This document shows positions 7,092 through 14,093 of a stretch of DNA of 24,526 bases, in pieces; within the stretch, counting starts at the first letter, position 1, and every line of letters begins with the position of its first letter. Both the position numbers and the translations under genes were made by a program. The notes under the pieces are model-generated. The model had not been told where the DNA came from, ran no database searches, and worked only from the letters and a program-made list of their open reading frames with translations. The stretch lies in NCBI GenBank assembly GCA_905214735.1, contig CAJMNI010000036.1:1-24526 (forward strand), read 5' to 3'. This DNA comes from an uncultured bacterium (lineage in GTDB: Bacteria; Bacteroidota; Bacteroidia; Bacteroidales; Muribaculaceae).

Positions 7092-8444
7092 ATGTTCAAC
7101 AACCTTTCCGAGCGCCTTGAGCGCTCTTTCAAGATACTCAAGGGTGAAGGCCGGATCACGGAGATCAACATCGCCGAGACCCTGAAAGACGTGCGCCGGG
7201 CTCTGGTCGACGCCGACGTCAACTACAATGTGGCCAAGAACTTCACGCAGACCGTCAAGCAGAAAGCGATCGGCCAGAACGTGATCAACGCCCTCAAGCC
7301 GAAGGAGCTGATGGTGAAGATCGTCCACGACGAGCTCACCGAGCTGATGGGAGGCGACGAAGCTCCGCTCAACCTGTCGGGCAATCCCGCCGTGATCCTC
7401 ATGGCAGGCCTGCAGGGAGCCGGAAAGACCACTTTCGCCGGCAAGCTCGCCCGGAAACTCAAGTCGCAGAAGGGTAAACGCCCGCTGCTGGTCGGCGCCG
7501 ACGTCTACCGTCCCGCCGCCCGCGAGCAGCTCCGCGTGCTCGCCGAGAGCATCAGCGTGCCCGTCTACACCGAGGAGGATAGCAAAGACCCGGTTCAGAT
7601 CGCCAAAAACGCCATCTCCCACGCCCGCGAGAACCATTACGACCTCGTGATCGTCGACACGGCAGGCCGTCTCGCCGTCGACCAGGAGATGATGGACGAG
7701 ATCGCCAACATCAAAAACAGCATCAACCCCCAGGAGACCCTCTTCGTGGTCGACTCAATGACCGGTCAGGACGCCGTCAACACCGCAAAGGCATTCAACG
7801 ACCGCATCGATTTCGACGGAGTGGTGCTCACCAAGCTCGACGGCGACACCCGAGGCGGCGCCGCCCTCTCGATCAGGGCCGTTGTCAACAAACCGATCAA
7901 ATATGTCGGCACGGGCGAAAAACTCGAAGACATCCAGGAGTTCAACCCCGAGGGTATGGCCAACCGCATCCTCGGCATGGGCGACATCGTGGAGCTCGCC
8001 AAGCGCGCCCAGGAAGTCTACGACCTCAAGGAGGCCGAACGCCTGCAGGAGAAACTTAAGAAAAACAAGTTTGACTTCGAAGACTTCATGCACCAGATCG
8101 CCCAGATCAAGAAGATGGGTAATCTGAAAGACCTCGCGTCGATGATTCCGGGAGTGGGCAAGGCCATCAAGGACATCGACATCGACGACAATGCCTTCAA
8201 GGGAATCGAGGCCATCATCAACTCCATGACACCCTACGAGCGCCGCAATCCCGACTGCATCAAGGGAACGCGCCGCCAGCGAATCGCCAAAGGGTCGGGG
8301 ACTTCGCTCCAGGACGTGAACCGTCTGCTCAAGCAGTTCGAGGAGACGCGCAAGATGATGCGCATGGCTTCGGGAATCAAAAACCCGATGAAGATGATGC
8401 AGCAGATGAAACGCGGCGGGATGCCCGGAATGGGACGCCGCTAA
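7092..8444 (+). CDS. ffh: Signal recognition particle protein Ffh (SRP54)
   Basis: Ffh is the GTPase of the signal recognition particle. With 4.5S RNA it captures signal sequences on ribosomes and delivers them to FtsY at the inner membrane. The 450-residue protein has an N domain (1-90), a G domain with P-loop GLQGAGKTT (106-114), DTAGRLAVDQ and TKLDGDTRGG, and a C-terminal M domain with methionine-rich helices ending in MKMMQQMKRGGMPGMGRR, which binds signal peptides and RNA. The length is normal. It starts 28 bp after panD. An ABC-F gene follows 45 bp later, so panC-panD-ffh-ABC-F may be one transcript ending at the hairpin at 10142. Confidence 0.97.
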   Translation: MFNNLSERLERSFKILKGEGRITEINIAETLKDVRRALVDADVNYNVAKNFTQTVKQKAIGQNVINALKPKELMVKIVHDELTELMGGDEAPLNLSGNPAVILMAGLQGAGKTTFAGKLARKLKSQKGKRPLLVGADVYRPAAREQLRVLAESISVPVYTEEDSKDPVQIAKNAISHARENHYDLVIVDTAGRLAVDQEMMDEIANIKNSINPQETLFVVDSMTGQDAVNTAKAFNDRIDFDGVVLTKLDGDTRGGAALSIRAVVNKPIKYVGTGEKLEDIQEFNPEGMANRILGMGDIVELAKRAQEVYDLKEAERLQEKLKKNKFDFEDFMHQIAQIKKMGNLKDLASMIPGVGKAIKDIDIDDNAFKGIEAIINSMTPYERRNPDCIKGTRRQRIAKGSGTSLQDVNRLLKQFEETRKMMRMASGIKNPMKMMQQMKRGGMPGMGRR

Positions 8445-8489
8445 CGCCAACTTCACTGAGTCTTTGACACAAAAAATCGAAACTATCAA

Positions 8490-10115
8490 TTGATACAGGT
8501 AAACAATCTTTCGCAGCAGTTCGGAAAGCGAGTGCTTTTCCAGGACGTCAACCTCACCTTCAGCCACGGCAACTGCTATGGCATCATCGGCGCAAACGGC
8601 GCCGGCAAATCGACGCTGATGAAAATCCTCAGCGGCGAACTGACCCCGACTTCGGGCTCGGTGACTTTCGGGCCGGGCGAACGCCTCTCGGTGCTCTCCC
8701 AGGACCACTTCGAGTTCGACGAATGCACGGTGATAGAAACCGTGCTCCGCGGCCACACCGTGCTCTGGGACATAATGCAGGAGAAAGACGCCATCTACGC
8801 CAAGCCCGATTTCTCCGATGAAGACGGCATCAAGGCCGCCGAGCTCGAGGAGAAATTCGCCGAGCTCGAGGGCTGGAACGCCGAAAGCGACGCCGCCGCC
8901 CTCCTCTCCGGCCTCGGAATCAAGGAAGACCGCCACTATATGCTCATGAAAGACATGAGCGCCAACGAGAAGGTGCGCGTGCTTCTGGCAAAGGCCCTCT
9001 TCGGCAACCCCGACAACCTGCTGCTCGACGAGCCGACCAACGACCTCGACCTCGACACCGTGGCCTGGCTCGAGAATTATCTCGCCAACTTCGAGAACAC
9101 GGTGCTCGTGGTCAGCCACGACCGCCACTTCCTCAACGCCGTCAGCACCCACACGCTCGACATCGACTATAACAAGATCTCGCTCTTCGCCGGAAACTAC
9201 GATTTCTGGTATCAGAGCTCGCAGCTCGCCCTGCGCCAGCAGCAGGCGGCCAACAAGAAGGCCGAGGAAAAGCGCAAGGAGCTCCTCGAGTTTATCCAGC
9301 GCTTCAGCGCCAACGTGGCCAAGAGCAAGCAGACCACGAGCCGCAAGAAGATGCTCGAGAAACTCAACGTGGAGGAGATCCAGCCCTCTTCGCGCCGATA
9401 TCCCGGAATCATCTTCACCCCCAACCGCGAGGTGGGCAACAAGATTCTGGAAGTCAAGGGGCTCAAGGCTACGGTCGACGGAGAGGTGCTCTTCGACGAC
9501 GTGAATTTCCAGATCGAAAAGGGAGACAAGGTGGCCTTCCTCAGCCGCGACCCCAGAGCGATGACCGCCCTCTTCGAGATCATCAACGGCAACCGCAAGG
9601 CCGACGCCGGAGAATATGAATGGGGCCAGACCATCACAAAGGCTTATCTGCCCCTCGACAACAGCTCGTTTTTCGACACCGACCTCAACCTGGTCGACTG
9701 GCTCTGCCAATGGAGCAACGATTCGTCGGAGATCTATCTCAAAGGATTCCTCGGCAAGATGCTCTTCAGCGGCGAGGAGGTGCTCAAGAAGGCAAGCGTG
9801 CTCTCCGGAGGCGAGAAAATCCGCTGCATGATCGCCCGCATGATGCTCGCCGACGCCAACACGATGGTGCTCGACTCCCCGACCAACCACCTCGACCTCG
9901 AGTCGATCCAGGCTTTCAACAACACCCTCCAGAACTTCAAGGGGGTGATCCTGATGTCGAGCCACGACCACGAGTTTATCCAGACCGTCTGCAACCGCAT
10001 AATCGAACTGACGCCCAACGGAATCATCGACAAGATGATGGACTATGACGATTATGTCGACGACGAGAAGGTGGCGGCCGCCCGCGAGCGCCTTTATCCC
10101 GCTCCCAAAAACTAA
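8490..10115 (+). CDS. ABC-F family ATPase (YbiT-like), second nucleotide site degenerate
   Basis: The 541-residue soluble protein has two ABC ATPase domains and no membrane segments, the layout of ABC-F factors that act at the ribosomal E site. Domain 1 has Walker A GANGAGKST (34-42), signature MSANE (156-160) and Walker B LLLDEPTND with catalytic Glu181. An Arg/Lys-rich linker of about residues 245-300 follows (KKAEEKRKELLEF, KSKQTTSRKKMLEKL). Domain 2 has a canonical signature LSGGE (438-442), but its Walker A is lost (VAFLSRDPRAMTALF, from residue 348) and Ser463 replaces the catalytic Glu in MVLDSPTNHLD. The start is a TTG at 8490; no ATG stands nearby, and MIQVNNLSQQF matches the family N-terminus. 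The family placement is strong; any antibiotic-resistance role is not supported. Confidence 0.9.
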   Translation: MIQVNNLSQQFGKRVLFQDVNLTFSHGNCYGIIGANGAGKSTLMKILSGELTPTSGSVTFGPGERLSVLSQDHFEFDECTVIETVLRGHTVLWDIMQEKDAIYAKPDFSDEDGIKAAELEEKFAELEGWNAESDAAALLSGLGIKEDRHYMLMKDMSANEKVRVLLAKALFGNPDNLLLDEPTNDLDLDTVAWLENYLANFENTVLVVSHDRHFLNAVSTHTLDIDYNKISLFAGNYDFWYQSSQLALRQQQAANKKAEEKRKELLEFIQRFSANVAKSKQTTSRKKMLEKLNVEEIQPSSRRYPGIIFTPNREVGNKILEVKGLKATVDGEVLFDDVNFQIEKGDKVAFLSRDPRAMTALFEIINGNRKADAGEYEWGQTITKAYLPLDNSSFFDTDLNLVDWLCQWSNDSSEIYLKGFLGKMLFSGEEVLKKASVLSGGEKIRCMIARMMLADANTMVLDSPTNHLDLESIQAFNNTLQNFKGVILMSSHDHEFIQTVCNRIIELTPNGIIDKMMDYDDYVDDEKVAAARERLYPAPKN

Positions 10116-10141
10116 AACCGCCGGCAATGCGTTAAAAAAAC

Positions 10142-10175
10142 AGGGGCCCTATCCTCCGCGATAAGGTCCCTTTTA
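10142..10175 (+). terminator. Rho-independent terminator after the ABC-F gene
   Basis: Arms AGGGGCCCTATC (10142-10153) and GATAAGGTCCCT (10160-10171) pair over 12 positions with one mismatch and one G-U, around a 6-nt loop, followed by TTTTATATTTTT. The run of A before it also allows weak reverse function. Confidence 0.8.
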
Positions 10176-10258
10176 TATTTTTCATTTTATGTTACCGCGC
10201 TCCGGTTTTCCGCAGTCATCGTAACTCTAAATAACTCTGACATTCATATTTGCTTAAA

Positions 10259-10552
10259 ATGGTAAAACACATAGTCTCTTTCAAACTCCGCGGACCCCAC
10301 GACGTCCGCAAGACGGTGGCCGGCATGTTTGCCGAAGCCCTTCTGATGCTTCCCGAACAAATCGACGTGCTTGAGTCGATGGAAGTCGGCATCAACGAGA
10401 ACCCCGACGAAGACTGGGACCTCGTGCTCACAGCCGTTGTTCCGACGATGCATGATGTAGAAGTCTATGCCAAGCATCCGGCCCACGTGGCGGCTGCCGC
10501 CATCATAAAGGATTACAAGGAAGCCCGCGCCTGCGTGGACTATTCTTTCTGA
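10259..10552 (+). CDS. Dabb-family (stress-responsive alpha/beta-barrel) protein
   Basis: The 97-residue protein begins MVKHIVSFKL and contains the Dabb pattern: a first beta strand with HIVSFK, a helix with MLPEQIDVLESMEVGIN, a strand WDLVLTAVVP, then the helix VEVYAKHPAHVAAAAIIKDY. Family members are small dimeric ferredoxin-like barrels; some are stress-induced and a few are enzymes, so the exact role is open. A TTG at 10250 would add three residues, but the ATG at 10259 fits the family better. It follows a terminator and starts a new unit. The lipoprotein gene at 10607 lies 54 bp downstream and may be cotranscribed. Confidence 0.88.
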   Translation: MVKHIVSFKLRGPHDVRKTVAGMFAEALLMLPEQIDVLESMEVGINENPDEDWDLVLTAVVPTMHDVEVYAKHPAHVAAAAIIKDYKEARACVDYSF

Positions 10553-10567
10553 ACCCGGCCATTCTCA

Positions 10568-10589
10568 AACCCGGCCGGCTGCCCCGGCC
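10568..10589 (+). repeat. GC-rich hairpin and repeated AACCCGGCC between Dabb gene and lipoprotein gene
   Basis: AACCCGGCC occurs at 10552-10560 and again at 10568-10576, a 16-bp period. The second copy runs into a perfect hairpin, GGCCGG (10573-10578) with CCGGCC (10584-10589) and a CTGCC loop. No T-run follows, so it is not a standard terminator; it may be a 5'-leader structure for the gene at 10607. Confidence 0.4.
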
Positions 10590-10606
10590 AAACCATCTGA
10601 ATTTCT

Positions 10607-11914
10607 ATGAAAGCTCATATACTTGCAGCCCTTGCCCTTCCGCTGCTCGCGCTCGGCGCCTGCAGCGACGACGATCCGCGTCCGGAGGCTCTGGAGGGGA
10701 AAACATATTCCGGCATGACCCTCCTCTCGATGACCTACGACGAGGCTCCTATGTCGGGCAAATCGGTGGCTCTTGTTCCCGACGGCGAAAACGCCGCAAT
10801 GACCCTCTATTCCACCTTCGACCTCTCCCAACTCGGCGACGCCCTGAAGGGAATCCCGCCCATAGAGGCTCCCGGGGTGCTCCCCGGCACTCCGAAACTG
10901 CAGATCAAGACCGCACTCTCGCCGAAGGGAAAGGGATATGCATTCTCCGGATCGGGAGAGACCGACTATGTGACCTACAGCTATAGCGGCCGCGTCGACA
11001 ACTCGCTGATGGAGTTCAATTTCACAGGCGTCAAACTGAAAGACCTGCGTCTTGCCGGAAAGGTTTACCGTCCGGCCCCGCTGGAGAAAAACGCCGGAGT
11101 GGCAGGCTGGAAGAGCTCTCCGTTCCATTGCGTGTGGGAGGCCGAACTTCCGCCGCAACTCGAGCAGCTGCTCCCCTATCCCGACGCTGCCGGCGACCTC
11201 ATGCAGCTCCTGCTGCAGCTGCCGGTGATCCCGGTCTACAACGGCACGGCCTACATGTCGCCGGCGCAGGCTTTGGCAAGCAGTCTGCAGACCCTCGCTT
11301 TCCGCGACGACGGCTGCCTTGTGGCCACCTATCTGCAGACGGCCAACGGCGCGGCGCAGTTCACCCACGCCCCGATTTGCATGCTTCAGTATGTCCCCCT
11401 GGGGGATTCGATGATCAGGCTTTATGTCAATCCGGCCGACGTGCTCTCTGTGGTGCTCCTCAACAACACCAACCGCGACCCGAACATCCCCGACCATCCC
11501 TTCGGGAAAGTCAGGAAGTTTGCCGGCGCAGCAGGAGCGGACACGGCCCGGAACGAAGAGCTTAAAGAATATCTGCAGCAGCTTGCCCTGAAAACGATGC
11601 TGAAACTCTCACCGATGCTCGCCGAAGGGTTCCCGATGGATTACCGAATTGCGGCCGACGACTCGATGCAGCTCTATCTCGGGCAGGAGGAGATGATACC
11701 GGTGCTGAAAGATATCTTTGAGGAAATCGTCGCCGACCCGAAAGCGCAGGCGCTGATCGCAGCCTTGCTGCAGCAGGATCCTTCGCTGGCGCAATATCTC
11801 CCGCAGATAAAGCAGCTTCTTGCGGCGCTTCCGACTATCCTCGAAGCCACCACCCGCTTTGAATTCGGCCTGAACCTTATCCCTTACACTGCGGCAAATC
11901 CGGGTGCGAAATAA
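10607..11914 (+). CDS. Predicted surface lipoprotein, possibly DUF4925-like
   Basis: The 435-residue protein has a lipoprotein signal ending LLALGAC, with lipid-bearing Cys19. The residues straight after it are SDDDP, matching the Ser-Asp-Asp-Asp type of lipoprotein export signal that sends Bacteroidota lipoproteins to the cell surface. Residues about 30-160 look like a beta-barrel or lipocalin-like half (EGKTYSGMTLLSMTYDEAP, YSYSGRVDNSLMEFNFTGVKLKDL). Residues 170-435 form a second half with helices rich in Leu and Gln (LMQLLLQLPVIPVYNG, LIAALLQQDPSLAQYLPQIKQLLAALP). The two-part layout and length resemble DUF4925 proteins of Bacteroides, but I am not certain. Function is unknown. It lies 54 bp after the Dabb gene and converges on tyrA. 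Confidence 0.75.
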   Translation: MKAHILAALALPLLALGACSDDDPRPEALEGKTYSGMTLLSMTYDEAPMSGKSVALVPDGENAAMTLYSTFDLSQLGDALKGIPPIEAPGVLPGTPKLQIKTALSPKGKGYAFSGSGETDYVTYSYSGRVDNSLMEFNFTGVKLKDLRLAGKVYRPAPLEKNAGVAGWKSSPFHCVWEAELPPQLEQLLPYPDAAGDLMQLLLQLPVIPVYNGTAYMSPAQALASSLQTLAFRDDGCLVATYLQTANGAAQFTHAPICMLQYVPLGDSMIRLYVNPADVLSVVLLNNTNRDPNIPDHPFGKVRKFAGAAGADTARNEELKEYLQQLALKTMLKLSPMLAEGFPMDYRIAADDSMQLYLGQEEMIPVLKDIFEEIVADPKAQALIAALLQQDPSLAQYLPQIKQLLAALPTILEATTRFEFGLNLIPYTAANPGAK

Positions 11915-11921
11915 CTTGCCC

Positions 11922-11936
11922 GACTGATAGTCAGTC
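11922..11936. terminator. Short hairpin between convergent genes
   Basis: GACTGA (11922-11927) and TCAGTC (11931-11936) pair perfectly around a 3-nt TAG loop in the 29-bp gap between the lipoprotein gene and tyrA. There is no T-run, so termination is only a possibility suggested by position. Confidence 0.35.
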
Positions 11937-11943
11937 TGCTAAA

Positions 11944-12729
11944 TCACTTTCCGCCGGCGGCGTTGCGGCGGCGCACGTCGTCGAGGAATCGCATCATCGC
12001 CTCCGAGTCATGGCGGTCGACGATGTCGCGCAGTTCGGCGAGCTTGCATCTGATTTTCTCAAGCTGCGCCGAGGTGTGGGGATTGAAAAGGATTTCGCTC
12101 AGCAGATAATCATCTTCGCTCATCAGGCCGTCGGCAATCGCCTTATGGCGCTTGAAAGTAGTGCCGGGGGCCGACTGCGGTTTCATGCAGCTGGCAAACA
12201 CCAGCGTCGAGGCAAACGGCACCGACAGCGAATAGGCGATCGTCTCGTCATGCTCCGCGAAGGTATACTCCTCCACATGCAGCCTGAGCCGGTTGTAGAG
12301 ATCGCGGAAGAACGCCTTTCCCATCTCATAACCCTCGGAGATGATGATGGCGTTCTCGTGGCTGAGGTTGGAGAGCGAGGCGAATGTCGGGCCGAACATC
12401 GGATGGGTCGACACGAAAGGATGACCGGCCGAAGCATAGAAATCGGGCAGTTCGGTTTTCACCGAAGCAATGTCGCTGATCACGCAATCGGCCGGAAGAT
12501 GCGGGAGGACTTCGCGGAAAGAATCGAGCGTATATTTGAGCGTCACGCAGTTGATCATCAGCTCCGGGGCGAAGGCGTCGACCTCGTCGAGGCTCTCGAA
12601 ACGCCTGCACATGAAAGAGAAAAGGAGGCGCTGCGGATTGGCGTCGTAGACGGCCACGTCATGATTCGACGAAAGGAGGTCGCAGAAAAAAGAGCCCATC
12701 TTTCCGGCTCCGACTATCAATATTCTCAT
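11944..12729 (-). CDS. tyrA: Prephenate dehydrogenase family protein
   Basis: TyrA oxidises prephenate to 4-hydroxyphenylpyruvate with NAD(P)+, leading to tyrosine. The 261-residue protein starts with a Rossmann dinucleotide site MRILIVGAGKMGSFF (GAGKMG at 7-12). The family signatures follow: DIASVK (86-91) and STHPMFGP (HPMFGP at 109-114), where His109 is in the position of the catalytic His. The C-terminal half is the helical dimerisation domain (SLSVPFASTLVFAS onward). No chorismate mutase or ACT domain is attached. It is the last gene of a minus-strand group, 11 bp after the HAD phosphatase gene. The other shikimate genes usually found near tyrA in Bacteroidales are not in this window. 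Confidence 0.9.
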   Translation of the reverse strand: MRILIVGAGKMGSFFCDLLSSNHDVAVYDANPQRLLFSFMCRRFESLDEVDAFAPELMINCVTLKYTLDSFREVLPHLPADCVISDIASVKTELPDFYASAGHPFVSTHPMFGPTFASLSNLSHENAIIISEGYEMGKAFFRDLYNRLRLHVEEYTFAEHDETIAYSLSVPFASTLVFASCMKPQSAPGTTFKRHKAIADGLMSEDDYLLSEILFNPHTSAQLEKIRCKLAELRDIVDRHDSEAMMRFLDDVRRRNAAGGK

Positions 12730-12740
12730 TTTATAAGATT

Positions 12741-13361
12741 TTAATCATTTATCTTCATGACAGAAAGATTTCTTAATTCGGAAATTTTGGAAATCGTTTC
12801 ATCAGAAGGATTGACAAGTATATTTATTCCTCCCGAATTCACTTCAAGCAGCGGCAAATCGTCATGATGGTCAGTATAAACTGTTACGTTGTCGCTGAAA
12901 TCCACACCTATTCGGCGCAGCATGGCCACCTTTCCCTCTCCACGGCATTCAGGCCCCTCGGGAGGAGTTGCGACAACATCGCCGAATCCGAGTCTCTCGG
13001 CGAGAGTCCGCGCATAAAGCGAAGGAGCCGCCGTGGCAAGTACAGACAGATCCGAAGCAAGCGCAATCCGCAGCAAATCATGACGAATATTCGCCACAAT
13101 CTTTTCAACAGTTTTCTCAATAATCGCTCCGTCACCTTTTCGTCTGAAAAGTGATACGATTCTTTGCTTTGCGCCGGCATGGGATATGAATCTGAGCTTG
13201 CGTGCGAGCACTATGCCGGTCAAATTCAGCCTTGAGACTGCAGACATGCGAAAAAACACTTTCACGAAAAGGGTAAATGTGTTGACTTTCGACAAAGTGC
13301 CGTCAAGATCCATTATTATAACCTTTTTGCTTTGCATATCAGACTTACTTTTGCTTGGCAT
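12741..13361 (-). CDS. HAD-family phosphatase (subfamily IB, SerB-like)
   Basis: The 206-residue protein has the four HAD motifs: I, MDLDGTLSK (nucleophile Asp18, acid Asp20); II, VLATAAPS (Thr110); III, GEGKVAML (Lys144); IV, VYTDHHDDLPLL (Asp164, Asp167, Asp168). A helical cap lies at about 28-95, typical of subfamily IB. Substrates of this subfamily are small phosphates such as phosphoserine, but nothing here fixes the substrate. Two starts are possible: 13361, which overlaps the upstream phosphoribosyltransferase gene by 17 bp, or Met9 at 13337, which leaves a 7-bp gap and still keeps motif I whole. The tight packing with the phosphoribosyltransferase suggests the phosphatase acts on its product. 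Confidence 0.85.
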   Translation of the reverse strand: MPSKSKSDMQSKKVIIMDLDGTLSKVNTFTLFVKVFFRMSAVSRLNLTGIVLARKLRFISHAGAKQRIVSLFRRKGDGAIIEKTVEKIVANIRHDLLRIALASDLSVLATAAPSLYARTLAERLGFGDVVATPPEGPECRGEGKVAMLRRIGVDFSDNVTVYTDHHDDLPLLEVNSGGINILVNPSDETISKISELRNLSVMKIND

Positions 13362-13920
13362 CTTTCGACCACGGGAATCGTATCAGCGTACCATCGTTCC
13401 AAAGCGCCACATCAGGCTCGATGACGGGTTTAGGGAAGGTCTGCGTCATCACAGCGGTGTGAACCTCTGCATCCGGAGCAGCTATGCGGATTCCTTTGAC
13501 CACGCTGAGCAAAGTGTTGCCACTGTCTACGGCATCGTCTACAACAAGAACACTTTTTCCTGCTCCCGACCGCAGCCGCTCGCGCAAAGCGTCGGGAAGC
13601 ATCGCCGGTTCCACCGAATCGGAATTGATCTTACCATAGCTCCTCGCAAGCCACCGGGCCTCCAGAATACGGAGTCGGTCGAGCAGCGGCGTCGGAAGGT
13701 GTGGAAGAATGCGGGCAACAATTCCTTGCTTGGATGATGTGGAAGGCCGTTGTTTTTTTACAGAAAATGTTTCGGGGAAATCAAATTCAGCCGCAACGTA
13801 ATCGCCTCCGGTAGCGATTCCAACAAGCGTATCGAAATTGATGCGCCTGTTTTTTACACAACGAAGCAAACGCCCGCAAGCGTCATTAAAATCAGCAGTA
13901 TCAAGTGTTACGACTTTCAT
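13345..13920 (-). CDS. Type I phosphoribosyltransferase
   Basis: The 191-residue protein carries the PRPP-binding signature SVLVVDDAVDSGNTL (residues 123-137, with Asp128 and Asp129) and a pyrophosphate-loop-like GIATGGDYVA (35-44). Its C-terminus, WNDGTLIRFPWSKD, recalls the FPW ending of hypoxanthine/xanthine-type enzymes. A 45-residue middle region (about 75-120, ILEARWLARSYGKINS) is not obviously purine-PRTase-like, so the acceptor cannot be named. It is first in a minus-strand group with a HAD phosphatase and tyrA, overlapping or nearly touching the HAD gene. The AT-richer composition differs from ffh and panC. A weak TGATTTTG sequence on the minus strand at 13962-13969 could serve as the promoter -7 element (one mismatch). 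Confidence 0.85.
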   Translation of the reverse strand: MKVVTLDTADFNDACGRLLRCVKNRRINFDTLVGIATGGDYVAAEFDFPETFSVKKQRPSTSSKQGIVARILPHLPTPLLDRLRILEARWLARSYGKINSDSVEPAMLPDALRERLRSGAGKSVLVVDDAVDSGNTLLSVVKGIRIAAPDAEVHTAVMTQTFPKPVIEPDVALWNDGTLIRFPWSKDAKQK

Positions 13921-14028
13921 TCTTTATTAAAGAAAAACGCGCCCGAAAAGAGGTTTATTGCCAAAATCATCCGCTTTGCAATTTTGCTAATATTGGCACA
14001 GGAGCATGAATATTTAGATTATTATTCA

Positions 14029-14036
14029 TATATTTG
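14029..14036 (+). promoter_or_regulatory. -7 promoter element for the GLUG lipoprotein operon
   Basis: TATATTTG is an exact TAnnTTTG match, 57 bp upstream of the ATG at 14094, giving a leader of about 50 nt. The surrounding 13990-14050 stretch is strongly AT-rich. No -33 TTTG was found at the usual spacing. Confidence 0.55.
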
Positions 14037-14093
14037 CATGTTTTTTGGAGTCAGAATCATCAAATTTGTCATCTTAACCCCATAATACTGCGC

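Noticed and set aside
8490..10115. Antibiotic-resistance (ARE-type) ABC-F
   Set aside because: The linker and degenerate second site resemble a housekeeping YbiT-like member; nothing supports ribosome protection against drugs.
7755..10127. A 790-codon open frame on the minus strand opposite ffh and the ABC-F gene
   Set aside because: It is the complement of two well-recognised conserved genes in GC-rich DNA; its translation is an His/Val/Glu/Leu-rich mixture with no domain, typical of antisense shadows.
10245..10252. CATATTTG as a -7 promoter for the Dabb gene
   Set aside because: One mismatch to TAnnTTTG and only 6 bp before the ATG, which would need a leaderless transcript; too weak to call.
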